Assembly: GCA_036346375.1 (NCBI GenBank)
Contig: CM070504.1
Span: forward strand, 5,577,890 to 5,641,889
Reading direction: 5' to 3'
Source of the DNA: Guadua angustifolia
Taxonomy: Eukaryota > Streptophyta > Magnoliopsida > Poales > Poaceae
Length of the DNA: 64,000 nucleotides
The translations under genes and the position numbers were made by a program. Positions within the stretch are counted from its first letter, which is position 1. Each line of letters begins with the position of its first letter. The notes under the pieces were generated by a model. The model was not told where the DNA came from. It made no database searches and saw only the letters and a list, made by a program, of their open reading frames with translations. Shown piece after piece: positions 11,156 to 21,101 of the stretch.

Positions 11156-12906
11156 ATGGCGGCAGCGGCTGGAGGTGGAGGCGGAGGCGCCGTGCGGGCG
11201 CTGTCGCAGCGGGAGCAGGACATACAGATGATGCTCGCCGCCGACGTCCACCTGGGCACCAAGAACTGCGACTTCCAGATGGAACGCTACGTCTTCAAGC
11301 GCCGCATCGACGGTACGTCCGTACTCATGCCTTCTTGCCACGGAGATTCCAACACGGATGGGATGGTTCGCGTACTCGTATACTTGTATCGTGGTGCTTG
11401 CCTCCTCCATGCTGTCGTGTTCTTCGTGTTCTTGCCGTGTCCAGTGTCTAGGTGTCCAAATTTGCCGTTGAACGCTAGAATTATCACGGCACGAGGCACG
11501 TCATGGCAACTTTGTACAGTACTAGTTAGAGGCGATCTGCGTTGGAGTGGGTTAGCTAAGCAGCGTAGTTGCCTTGCTACTTGTGGCAGATAATAATGCT
11601 TCGGTTCTTTGATAGGAATGGTTGAATATGGATATGTGATATGTCCTTTCGTTGCTGTGATTCATAGGCATCTACATCATCAATCTTGGCAATACATGGG
11701 AGAAGCTCAAGCTCGCTGCGAGGGTCATCGTGGCCATCGAGAACCCGCAGGACATCATTGTCCAGTCCGCCCGCCCCTACGGCCAGCGCGCTGTCCTCAA
11801 GTTCGCGCAGTACACCGGCGCGCACGCCATCGCCGGGAGGCATACCCCTGGCACCTTCACCAACCAGCTCCAGACCTCCTTCAGCGAGCCCCGCCTGCTC
11901 ATCCTCACTGACCCAAGGACTGACCACCAGGTGAATGGATTGTCATGCCTGAGTAGTACCCTTTCGCCTTAGGTGTTGCAATGTTGCTGACTGTGTTCTT
12001 GTGGATTGTGCGCAGCCAATTAAGGAATCCGCTCTGGGGAACATCCCGACCATTGCCTTCTGCGACACTGACTCCCCCATGCGGTATGTCGATATCGGCA
12101 TCCCGGCCAACAACAAGGGGAGGAACAGCATTGGCTGCCTGTTCTGGCTCTTGGCTAGGATGGTTCTGCAGATGAGGGGCACTATCCTCCCTGGGCACAA
12201 GTGGGAAGTCATGGTATGCGAGTTTATTAGACCTTCCAAAATCATGTTGCAAGCGCATTGTGTGGAGATTATTCTGTATCCTTCGCATGCTTATACAATG
12301 AGTATGTTGTTTGTAGGTTGATCTGTTTTTCTACAGAGACCCTGAGGAAGCCAAGGAGCAGGAGGAGGAAGCTGCTGCGGCCACAGAGTTTGCTGCCATC
12401 ACTGATTACCAAGCAGCTGATCAATGGCCTGCCGACCAGTGGACCTCTGGAGTGGTTGCGCCACCGGCTGCTACTGGTGCCGAATGGGGTGCTGCTCAAG
12501 GTTTGTATTGTTTCCATCTTTTGATGAACGTTCATTATCTTGTAAAAGTGCGTATACCACTGGATCTGTATTGTTATAGCGATACATATATATGTATAAA
12601 AATTCCATTTGAGTATTCAAATGAGAACCTCAGTGCTGATTGTACCTAACACTGTTTCTGAGGTATCTGATATTTCCGCAATTTGCTTGACAGGTAGTTA
12701 ATCAATCACCTGTCATATTGTTTTTGTAATTTTAATTGATCATATTTTTCTTTGGTCCTATGTTTTTGGTGGCAGCTCCAGTTGCTGCTGCCGATGGGTG
12801 GGATCAAGCAGGAGTACCTGCAGCCGTGGAAGGTGCTGTTCCTCCAGTGTTGCCACCAACTGGCTGGGACCCAGCAGCGCAACCCGCTGCTCAAGGCTGG
12901 GAGTAG
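11156..12906 (+). CDS. RPSA: 40S ribosomal protein SA (uS2, laminin-receptor-like)
   Basis: This small-subunit ribosomal protein of the S2 family is needed for 40S assembly in the cytosol. Five exons (11156-11312, 11668-11930, 12016-12213, 12317-12500, 12776-12906) join in frame to 310 codons plus TAG, close to the plant family length. Conserved blocks are LAADVHLGTKNCDFQMERYV, RVIVAIENPQDIIVQSARPY, RLLILTDPRTDHQ, ALGNIPTIAFCDTDSPMRYV, DIGIPANNKGRNSIGCLFW and VDLFFYRDPEEAKE. The tail is acidic, alanine- and proline-rich with repeated tryptophans and ends QPAAQGWE, as in plant SA proteins. The short Gly/Ala-rich N-terminus follows a good start context (CACCATGG). It is intact. The promoter carries site II and telo-box motifs. 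Confidence 0.96.
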
Positions 12907-14777
12907 ACTAGGCTGTCACTTCGAGATGTCTTCTGCAGCTTAAGTTAAATATTTTCTGAGACATAATGAGTATCTAAAATCAGATGCGATCTTCTATAGC
13001 TATGCTATGAACACTTCTGTTTTAGGATTTTTTTTTGGCTTAAGTTGTTTGTCCCTATTTTCAACATTGCTACGAGGGAGGGCTCGGGAAGATGTGTGGT
13101 ATACGTTAGCTTTGAACTCGTTGGCCCTTTTATGTGGTGCTTATAATATAGCGTTCGATGCAATGTGATGGCTTTTAGCAAATCTGATATGAATGTATCG
13201 TTATTTTCCCAATCTATCAAAGTGGTCTTCAGCTCTGCAACCGTATGTCGCTTATGGGACGTGTGCTCTCTAGAATCCCAGAACATCTGTTCATGTATTC
13301 TCCATGACACCCATGTCATTTCTGTTGCTTCTGTTGAGGTATTCTGGAAGTGTCCTTCGGGTCTCTGCATGTTACCTCTGTTTCATTGTGTCCACCGCGT
13401 GTATCTCTTTGACTCTTGGATTGGATTGTTTCACGTAGATAAAAGCGGTACCGTTGCCAGAGAGATTTAACGCTTGTTGAATTTCAGTCAGTCTACTCCA
13501 TCGGACACATGCTGTTCTCTGCGCTGCCCAGGTCTCGCTGGTCGTGCATTTGCTGGTTTCTGTGGGCCATTCGGTACGAGTCCTGACCCACGGTTGTATA
13601 AATCATATGTGGTCATTAATTTGTTAAGAATATTTCTAACACCGTAATATTGGGAAAAAAATCTGTGAGATAAGCATCTACGGTCAGGTGTGTGGAGGCA
13701 CGCGCTGGATCTGGAATCGGAGGAGCCGAGTCGCCGAGGCGAGGAGGACAAGGGGAGGGAGTAACTGAGGGAGAGAGAGGGATCGACCGAGCGAGTCAAG
13801 GCTGTGAAGCGGCGATTGTGTCGTGCCCGACGACAACCGAGGTAAGGAGGTTGGTTGGATTAGTCGCTGGGATTTTGTTATTTTACGGTTAGGATTTGTT
13901 AAATTTCCCGCTTTTTCGTCATGATTTTGTCGCTAGGGCATGTCCGTCTGTAATTCCGTAAAGCTTGCCATGCACAGATGGCATTTCCCCATGCGTGGCC
14001 GTCGGAGATGACCGTCTGTCTGAGTCTTGCCGGGTGCCAGAGGATCATCGGCGAACTTACTGGGCTTTGGCTGCCAGATCCGACAGGCACCACTGCCATC
14101 GAGCCATCGTCGACTCGACTAGTAGTAAGCAAGAAGCTAGGCAAAAGGCAAATTCACCGATCACAATCCATCGTGTGATTAATCCTTCACTTGCTGTTCC
14201 TCTCTGCTCTGCTGGTGGTGTTAGTAGGAGGGGGAGGACCGGAGGAGGGAGGCATCATGGCGGAACGATGAGCCAGGGAGGGGAAGCATCGGATGGAGCC
14301 GGGGTAGCACACTAGCACGGCGCTACAGTAGGTCATGCTGAGCTATTATGACCTGTGGATTGGCCCGACTGGCCTATATATTTGACGGGGATTTGGATAT
14401 CTTTGGCGGCAGCCAGCCGATAGTCGTGATATATATTCCACAGATCTCTTTGCTTCTTTTTGCATGTACTCAATAACTCAGAATCTTAGATACCCTTATT
14501 GATGACTCGATATCGTATAATAATTTAGTTGTAATTTGTTCGTAGATTTGCAATAGTGGAGAAGTGAACTTTGTGCAGCGTTGATGATGACAGGACCATA
14601 AGATCATTGTCCTTTTGAGCCTAATCTTTATTTTCATCCTAGCTTCGCCAGGGCCGGAAGTTATGCTCTTTCGACCTAGGTGACAAAGGCATAGTATGGG
14701 ATTATGGGATTTGTTCGCGATGTGGTCGTGAAAAGCATTGCCTCCAAGTGCATGACGTAGGTTGCTCCACCGTGGCA
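12907..14777 (+). other. SA 3' flank and unassigned sequence with exon-like GC-rich blocks
   Basis: The SA 3' UTR lies in the first few hundred bases. Two GC-rich blocks at about 13690-13841 and 13978-14310 look exon-like: the first ends at a GAG|GTAAGG donor-like site, and the second begins after a TGCACAG acceptor-like site with an ATG and 66 open codons (MAFPHAWPSEMTV...). I do not recognise the protein and the model has no further support. Confidence 0.3.
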
Positions 14778-14984
14778 TATAGCCATTAAACTTGTGAGTT
14801 GGCTCGTTAAACTTAATATTGTCATCTAAGAGGAGGATTGTTGTTGAGATTATACATTATGCTATATGTTATCATCCTCATCTCACACATATACAGTTGT
14901 ACTTATCAACTTAAAGGACTCGTTAAACTCACGAGTTGCTCATTTAACTCGTTATATAAACGAGTTCAAATCATAGCTCGACTC

Positions 14985-15245
14985 TGATAAAGTGTGCACA
15001 TGTGTATACGCTTAGTTTGTTCAGGCCACGTCTGTACAGAGCGAGTCTTTCGTCTCGCGCAATCCAGCTCGCACGCGGCGCGGCAGGTTCGCTCGGTGAC
15101 CGCGTCCCTCGCTCACCACGGTGACCACGCCGCGCGCTCGTCCTCGACTTGCGCTAGCTTCTGTTGCTCCAACGGCAACTCCTGTACATGTATTTAAGCA
15201 CATATGAGATCAATACAATTCGTCGTTGGATCCTATTCTGTTTCA
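14985..15245 (+). repeat. Copia 5' LTR
   Basis: 261 bp, starting TG and ending CA. A TATA-like TGTATTTAAG lies near its 3' side. Its sequence matches the 3' LTR with no difference seen. Confidence 0.95.
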
Positions 15246-15315
15246 TGGTATCAGATAGCGCGGCTTAATCCTCCCTGTTCTACCCACCGCGCTCGCTAAC
15301 CCTCCTTCCGCTGCC

Positions 15316-18300
15316 ATGGACTCCAACCCCGTCTTCGAGTTTGAGCCCTCCGTCCACGACGGCAGTGACTCCTCGTCCTCCTCCACCACCTGAACCCCCG
15401 TCTGCCGCTGCGTTGCAGATGGTCTCCATTCGATCCCACGTTCCCGTCATTCTCGACGTCAACGAGCCGAATCACGCCCAGTGGCGCTGCTACTTTGATT
15501 CGGTGCTGGGCAAGTTTGGCCTTCAAGGCCATGTCACCTCGCCCCCGACTTCGGCGCAGCGTCGCGACCCCGAGTGGACGATGCTCGACCAGTGCCTTGT
15601 CAACTGGCTTTACAACTCCATCACCCGCGACGTCCTCGAGATTGTGCGCGTTCCCTGGGCCACGGCCTACGCGATCTGGACCGCCATCGACAATCTCTTC
15701 CGCGACAACCAGCTTCATCGCGCCGTGTACTTGGAGGCCGAATTTCGCAGCCTCTACCAGGGCGACATGACCATCTCCCAGTACTGCGCCAAGCTGAAGC
15801 AACTCGCCGACGCCCTCCGCGACATCGGCCAGCCCGTCTCCGAGACCAGTCAGGTGTTGAACATGGTGCGCGGCCTCAACCCCAAGTTCCGGTCCGCCGT
15901 CCCCAACATCACCGGGCAGCGCAACCCGCCGCACACGTTCCAGTCTGCTCGCTCCTTCCTCCTTCTCGAGGAGCTCTACGACGTCCAGCACAACAAGATG
16001 GCGGCCGCGCATGCCCTCGCCGCCACCCACAGCGCCTCGTCTCCCTCCCCCACCGGCGACGCCGGCTCCACCGGCGGCGGCTCTGGCTCCGGATCCAAGG
16101 GCTCCAAGTCCAAGAAGAAGCGCGGGCGCGCACCTCCATCTGGCGGCTCCAACACCAGCGGCTCCACCTCTGCTCCACGGCCGCCGTCCTCCGCCCAGCC
16201 ATGGACCGGCTACAATCCCTGGACAGGCATGGTTCAGGCGTGGCCCATGCCCTTCCGGCGCTGCTCGTGTCCTGGGCCCACGGCTCGCACGCCGCCACCA
16301 GCCTACTTCATCGCCTCCGCCTCGCAAGCAGTTCCCGATGGGGTCCCTCCCTCCTTTGCGCGCCCTCGGGGTGGGAACAGCACCAGCTCCTCGCCGCCCT
16401 CGCCAACGCCGGCGTCCCTCCCAGTGGCTCCAGCTCCTCCGACTGGTTCCTCGACACCGGCGCCTCATCTCACATGGCCTCGGCACTTGGTATTGTTCAC
16501 TCCGTCCGCCCCCTCAGCCCACCTTCCTCTATTATCGTCGGCAACGGCGCCCAGCTACCGGTGACACACCTTGCTGCCTCCTCTATTCCTACTTCCTCTT
16601 CTCCTCTCCATTTGCACCATGTTCTGTTTTCGCCATCCTTGGTTAAAAATCTTATATCTGTCCGTGCTTTAACTCGTGACAACAACGTTTCTGTGGAATT
16701 TGATCCTCTCGGTTTCTCTATCAAGGATCTTCGCTTTTCATGGAGATGCTCATTGTGATAGCCGTGGCGACCTCTACCCGCTGCTGTAGACCCGGCCGCA
16801 TCATGCCTACCAGGCCTCTGCTGTGACGACGGCTCTGTGGCATCAACGCCTTGGGCATCCAGGGCGCGACTCCATGGCTGCTACCTTGCGCCAATTTGGT
16901 TTCAATGTAATAAGTCACCACACATACCGTCTCCGCTCGCCAAAGTTGGGAAGCATGTCGAGCTCTGCTTTCTACATCTACTTCAAAGAAGCTATTTTCC
17001 TTTTCACCGTTACACTCGACGTATGGACCTCTCCGTCCCCCCCACCCTCCGCAAGTTTTACTTAGTTCTCATTGATGATTACTCTCATTATGTGTGGACT
17101 TTCCCACTGCACAATAAATCCGATGTCGTGCCCACGCTACTGTCTTTCCATGCATACGTTCAGACTCAGTTTCAGCTCCCGATCGTTGCATTCCAGAGCG
17201 ACAATGGCAAGGAATTCGACAACTTTGCCATGCGTTCCTTCTTCGCGCGCCATGGCATCTCTTTTCGCCTCTCCTGCCCATACACGTCCGCCCAAAATGG
17301 CAAGGCTGAACGCACCTTGCGGACCCTCAACGATTGCGTTCGCACGATGCTTCTCCACGCCCACCTCCCTCCACAGTTCTGGGCAGAAGCCCTAGCCACT
17401 GCCACCCATCTGCTCAACCGGCGGCCCTGTCATGCCACTGGCTCTATCACCCCGCACGAACTCCTCCTCGGCGTTCCTCCTTCCTACTCCCATCTGCGTG
17501 TGTTCGGGTGCTTGTGCTATCCAAATCAATCCGCCACAGCGCCACACAAACTCGCCCCTCGTTCCCTCCCGTGCGTCTTTATCGGATACCCGGCTGACCA
17601 CCGCGGGTACCGGTGCTATGACAGGTCGTCCCGGCGTGTCATCACCTCTAGACATGTGGTGTTCGACGAGGCTTCCTTCCCATACCAACATTCTCCTACA
17701 CCTTCGTCGACGCCGACCGAGCCTGTCGATTCCAGTGACCATTACGCGCCACCTCTTGTCCAACGCCACTGCCCGCCACTTCGTCGTGCACATGGTCCTA
17801 CGTCGCCACCTACGGCGCCGACGTCGCCCACACCTCTCCACCCACCCTCCCCAGCTTCTTCCAACAGAACGCAGACTGTCGCAAGCCCGACACCAGTACC
17901 GGCCGGCCCGGCCTCACCTGTGGCCCAGGCATCACCCTCTTCCGGCTCTGCAGCACCGTCTCCCGACACCATCGACGTTGCTCCTGGCCGTCTTGCACCC
18001 ACGCACCACATGGTGACTCGGGCCGTCTTGCCGAATCTTCAAACCTCATCCTCGGTACGCCATGGTCGCCACCACTCCTACCGTCGCCCAATCTCTCCAG
18101 GTTTACATCACCACGCCGCACTCGCGATCCACACGGCGCGCGCCATGCAAAGACGAGTTTGACGCTCTGCAGGCAAACCGCACATGGCGCCTCGTTCCCC
18201 GTCCCCCCAGTGCACACCTAGTCACTAGGAAGTGGGTCTTCAAGCACAAGCTCAATCCGGACAGGAGTCTTGAACGCTATAAGGCACGTTGGGTGGTTCG

Positions 18301-19600
18301 CGGCTTCACCCAACGCCCCGGCGTCGAATTTGGCGAGACGTTCACGCCTGTCGTCAAGCCGGCCACCATCCGCACCGTCCTGACCATCATCGCCTCCAAC
18401 CGGTGGCCCGTGCGTCCAACCGGACGCTCTCAATGCTTTCCTTCATGGCCATCTCCATGAACAAGTCTTCGTCAAGAACTCGTTGGCCGTGGATAATGCC
18501 ACCGGACGCCGCCTCGCCGCTCTCCAAGTCCTCTATGGCCTCTGGCAGCACCTCGCGCTTGGTTCACACGGTTCACGTCCTTCATCACCACTATCGGCTT
18601 TGTCGCCACTCGCTCGACAGCTCTCTGCTTGTTCTACGCCACGCACGGAGTCGGCCTATCTTCTTCTATATGTCGACGACATGGTCCTCATCGCCTCCTC
18701 CGACGAAGCCTTTGCACAACATCATTGCCCGGCTGCGCTCTGAATTTGCCGTCAAGGACATGGGACCGCTCCGCTTCTTCCTCGGCATTGAGGTTCAGTG
18801 CACCAAAGCCGGCTTCTTTCTTTCCCAAGGGAAGTACGCTGAAGATCTGCTTGAACGCGCCGGGATGTCCAATTGCAAACCGTTGGCCACCCCGGTTGAC
18901 ACCAAGGCGAAGCTCTCCGCCACCGACAGTCCGTCCGTCTCGGATGCATCGTCCTATCGGAGTATGGCGGGCGCTCTTCAATATCTGACGATGACCCAGC
19001 CAGACATCGCCCACGCGGTGCAGCAAGCATGTCTTCACATGCACGATCCACGGGAGTGCCATCTCGCCCTCGTCAAGCGCATACTACGGTATGTACGCGG
19101 CACCACCGGCCATGGTCTTCACCTCTACGGAGCTACGTCGCCGTCAATTACCGCCTACTCCGACGCCGACTGGGCGGGCTGCCCCGACACTCGTCGCTCG
19201 ACATCGGGATACTGCGTCTTCCTCGACAACGCGCTCGTCTCGTGGTCCTCCAAGCGACAACCCACGGTCTCGCGTTCCAGCGCAGAGGCCGAGTACAGAG
19301 CGGTGGCCAACGCCACAGCCGAGTGCATCTGGCTACGTCAACTCCTCAACGAACTTCACTGCACCGTCGAGAAGGCCACCGTCGCATACTGTGATAATGT
19401 GTCCGCGGTCTACATGTCCAAGAATCCAGTTCATCATCGGCGTACAAAACATATAGAGCTGGACATCCACTTCGTGCGGGAACGCGTTGCCATCGGTGAT
19501 CTGCGCGTTCTCCACGTACCTACAGGACAACAGCTCGCGGACGTCATGACTAAGGGGCTACCGACGGCCGCGTTCATGGAGTTGAAACCGATCTCGCAGA
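15316..19600 (+). pseudogene. Copia gag-pol, multiply frameshifted
   Basis: An ATG at 15316 opens MDSNPVFEFEPSV but hits a stop after 25 codons. The gag body continues in another frame (about 15380-16350; DVNEPNHAQWRCYFDSVLGK, SLYQGDMTISQYCAKLKQL). I saw no CCHC zinc knuckle. Protease DTGASSHM (about 16455) is in a third position. The pre-integrase block LWHQRLGHPGRDS (about 16835) and integrase (VLIDDYSHYVWTF, SDNGKEF, NGKAERTLRTL) alternate frames. Reverse transcriptase (KWVFKHKLNPDRSLERYKAR; YVDDMVL near 18670) is split over three frames. RNase H (AYSDADWAGCPDTRRST, VSRSSAEAEYRA) is open to the end. At least five frame breaks make it unable to encode a full polyprotein. Confidence 0.9.
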
Positions 19601-19627
19601 GGTCCATCCAACGCCGAGATCAAGGGG

Positions 19628-19888
19628 TGATAAAGTGTGCACATGTGTATACGCTTAGTTTGTTCAGGCCACGTCTGTACAGAGCGAGTCTTTCGTCTCG
19701 CGCAATCCAGCTCGCACGCGGCGCGGCAGGTTCGCTCGGTGACCGCGTCCCTCGCTCACCACGGTGACCACGCCGCGCGCTCGTCCTCGACTTGCGCTAG
19801 CTTCTGTTGCTCCAACGGCAACTCCTGTACATGTATTTAAGCACATATGAGATCAATACAATTCGTCGTTGGATCCTATTCTGTTTCA
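19628..19888 (+). repeat. Copia 3' LTR
   Basis: 261 bp, identical by eye to the 5' LTR, and followed by the GACTC target duplication. Confidence 0.95.
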
Positions 19889-19988
19889 GACTCGACTCAT
19901 TAAGAAACGAGTTTGAGCCGAGTTGAACTGAGTTTACAGGTACTCGTTTAATTCACGAGTTTCGAGCTTGTTTTTTTCCCCACCCCTG

Positions 19989-20160
19989 CCTCTAGCTGTG
20001 AAGCTCTTTTGTCGAGGCAAAATTCTTACAGATATGTCGTCGCCTGGACAGAAGCTTAGCACTAGTAGCAAAGCATGCCTCCGTTAGCCACACATTGAGC
20101 AGAGCGGTCAGAATAGTCGCGAATGTCTGAGTTGGCCGGTCGACCGCGAACGATCTGTTA
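19989..20160 (-). pseudogene. Duplicate of the last exon and 3' UTR start of the SAC phosphatase gene
   Basis: Read on the minus strand, this segment matches 21035-21212. It carries the same C-terminal codons (RDYSDR.AQ.VA.GGMLCY then TAG at 20062-20064) and the same following 3' UTR words (GGCAAAATT, CTCTAGCTGT). A 2-bp loss relative to the functional exon (CAACTCAG versus CAACACTCAG) shifts the frame, and the upstream acceptor is not conserved. The hAT end at 19988 cuts it on the far side. It is a local duplicate about 1 kb downstream of the real exon. Confidence 0.85.
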
Positions 20161-20233
20161 TAGCCAAGTGTTAACTGGCAGATGCCATGCATACGACAGA
20201 ACGAGACGACTGGAGAGCAGAGCGCACTATAAA

Positions 20234-20613
20234 GGGAAAAATATTCTGTGCAATCAGATAAGCTGTTGAAATCACGGTGCAACCCAGCTAGAAAAAGTTT
20301 CAAAAAATTCTGAAAAAAATTATAGATGTACATCTCAGCTTACCCCATCTACATATAAAATTTCATGATCAAATTCGTCCTGTGCTAAGAGTAATAAAAA
20401 AGACAAACTTGATCATAAACAGTAACAGTTACTGTTCATGATCAACTTTGTCTTTTTTATAACTTCTAGTACAGGACGAATTTAATCATGAAATTTTATA
20501 TGTAGATGAGGTAAGCTGAGATGTACATCCATGATTTTTTTCAAAATTTTTTGAAACTTTTTCTAGTTGGGTTGCATCGTGGTTTCACCAACTCTCTGGT
20601 TGCATATGTTCCC
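20234..20613. mobile_element. Long-hairpin MITE, copy 2
   Basis: It starts GGGAAAAATATTCTGTGCAA and ends TTGCATATGTTCCC, with nearly the whole 380 bp folding on itself around AACAGTAAC/GTTACTGTT. It is flanked by ACTATAAA and ACTGTAAA, an 8-9 bp target duplication with one mismatch. Same family as 757-1090 and 31769-32077. It lies between the duplicated and the real last exon of the SAC gene. Confidence 0.85.
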
Positions 20614-21101
20614 ACTGTAAAGATTGGAACGAGAAAAGGGAAACTAGAGTAGAGCCGTCCAAAACCGATGTGAGTATCAAGCATGTATACTTCTGTATTC
20701 ATATTTACAAGAGAAGTGTTTTTCTTTTTCTTTTCTTTTTTTTTTTTGCGAGATTTTTTTGATACTTTTTTCTAAGGAGAATTAGAGATAAACTGTCTAA
20801 GTTCTAACCCTTGGAAAGAATCAGATAAGATATATCTCGCCTATTTATTGTCTGCACTATGGTAAATTCTTCACCATAGCAATTGAATCCTGTACCCAGC
20901 CGAACCGACCCAGCATGCTTTCATTCCTCGGAATATCACGTTCAAGCGTTCCACTGATCAACCGTGCCGATGATTCTTCCATCGAATGTCATCTTTTCCA
21001 TTACGCGTCCTTTGCATGCAGATGAGCTTCTTGCTCTAGCTGTCAAACTTACTGTCGCGGCAAAATTTGTACAGAGATATCACCAGGGCAAAATTTAACC
21101 A
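20614..21101. other. 3' flank of the SAC gene, no other gene
   Basis: T-rich in the first half (T-run near 20740). On the minus strand it would hold the SAC 3' UTR next to 21101. No other gene is seen. Confidence 0.5.

Larger units (their letters stand above)
14985..19888 (+). mobile_element. Ty1/copia LTR retrotransposon, full-length
   Basis: Two 261-bp LTRs (TGATAAAG...CTGTTTCA) look identical base for base. They flank a primer-binding site TGGTATCAGA (initiator Met tRNA type) directly after the 5' LTR and a purine-rich AGATCAAGGGG directly before the 3' LTR. The target duplication is GACTC on both sides (14980-14984 and 19889-19893). Domain order is gag, protease, integrase, reverse transcriptase, RNase H, which is the copia order. 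The coding region is frameshifted in several places. It sits inside a small hAT element. Confidence 0.95.
14778..19988. mobile_element. Small hAT-type element split by the copia insertion
   Basis: The right end (19889-19988) is dense in ACTCGTTTAA / CGAGTTTGAG motifs and stops at CCCCACCCCTG, the inverse of a hAT-like CAGGGGTGGGG terminus. The left part (about 14778-14984) has the same ACTCGTTAAACT motifs. The same subterminal motifs occur in the hAT element at 53133-54545. Without copia it would be about 310 bp and non-coding. The left end and target duplication are not resolved. Confidence 0.55.

Noticed and set aside
12752..12943. Open frame over the last SA exon
   Set aside because: It is out of frame with the SA protein; the exon 12776-12906 in the correct phase ends QPAAQGWE and TAG.
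13978..14178. 66-codon open frame after an acceptor-like site
   Set aside because: No recognised motif, no supporting downstream exon, and unclear upstream exon; kept only as part of an unassigned region.
15296..16486. Long minus-strand open frame (396 codons) across copia gag
   Set aside because: It is a shadow of GC-rich gag codons on the plus strand; it is Arg/Gly-rich with no domain, and the plus strand carries clear gag homology.
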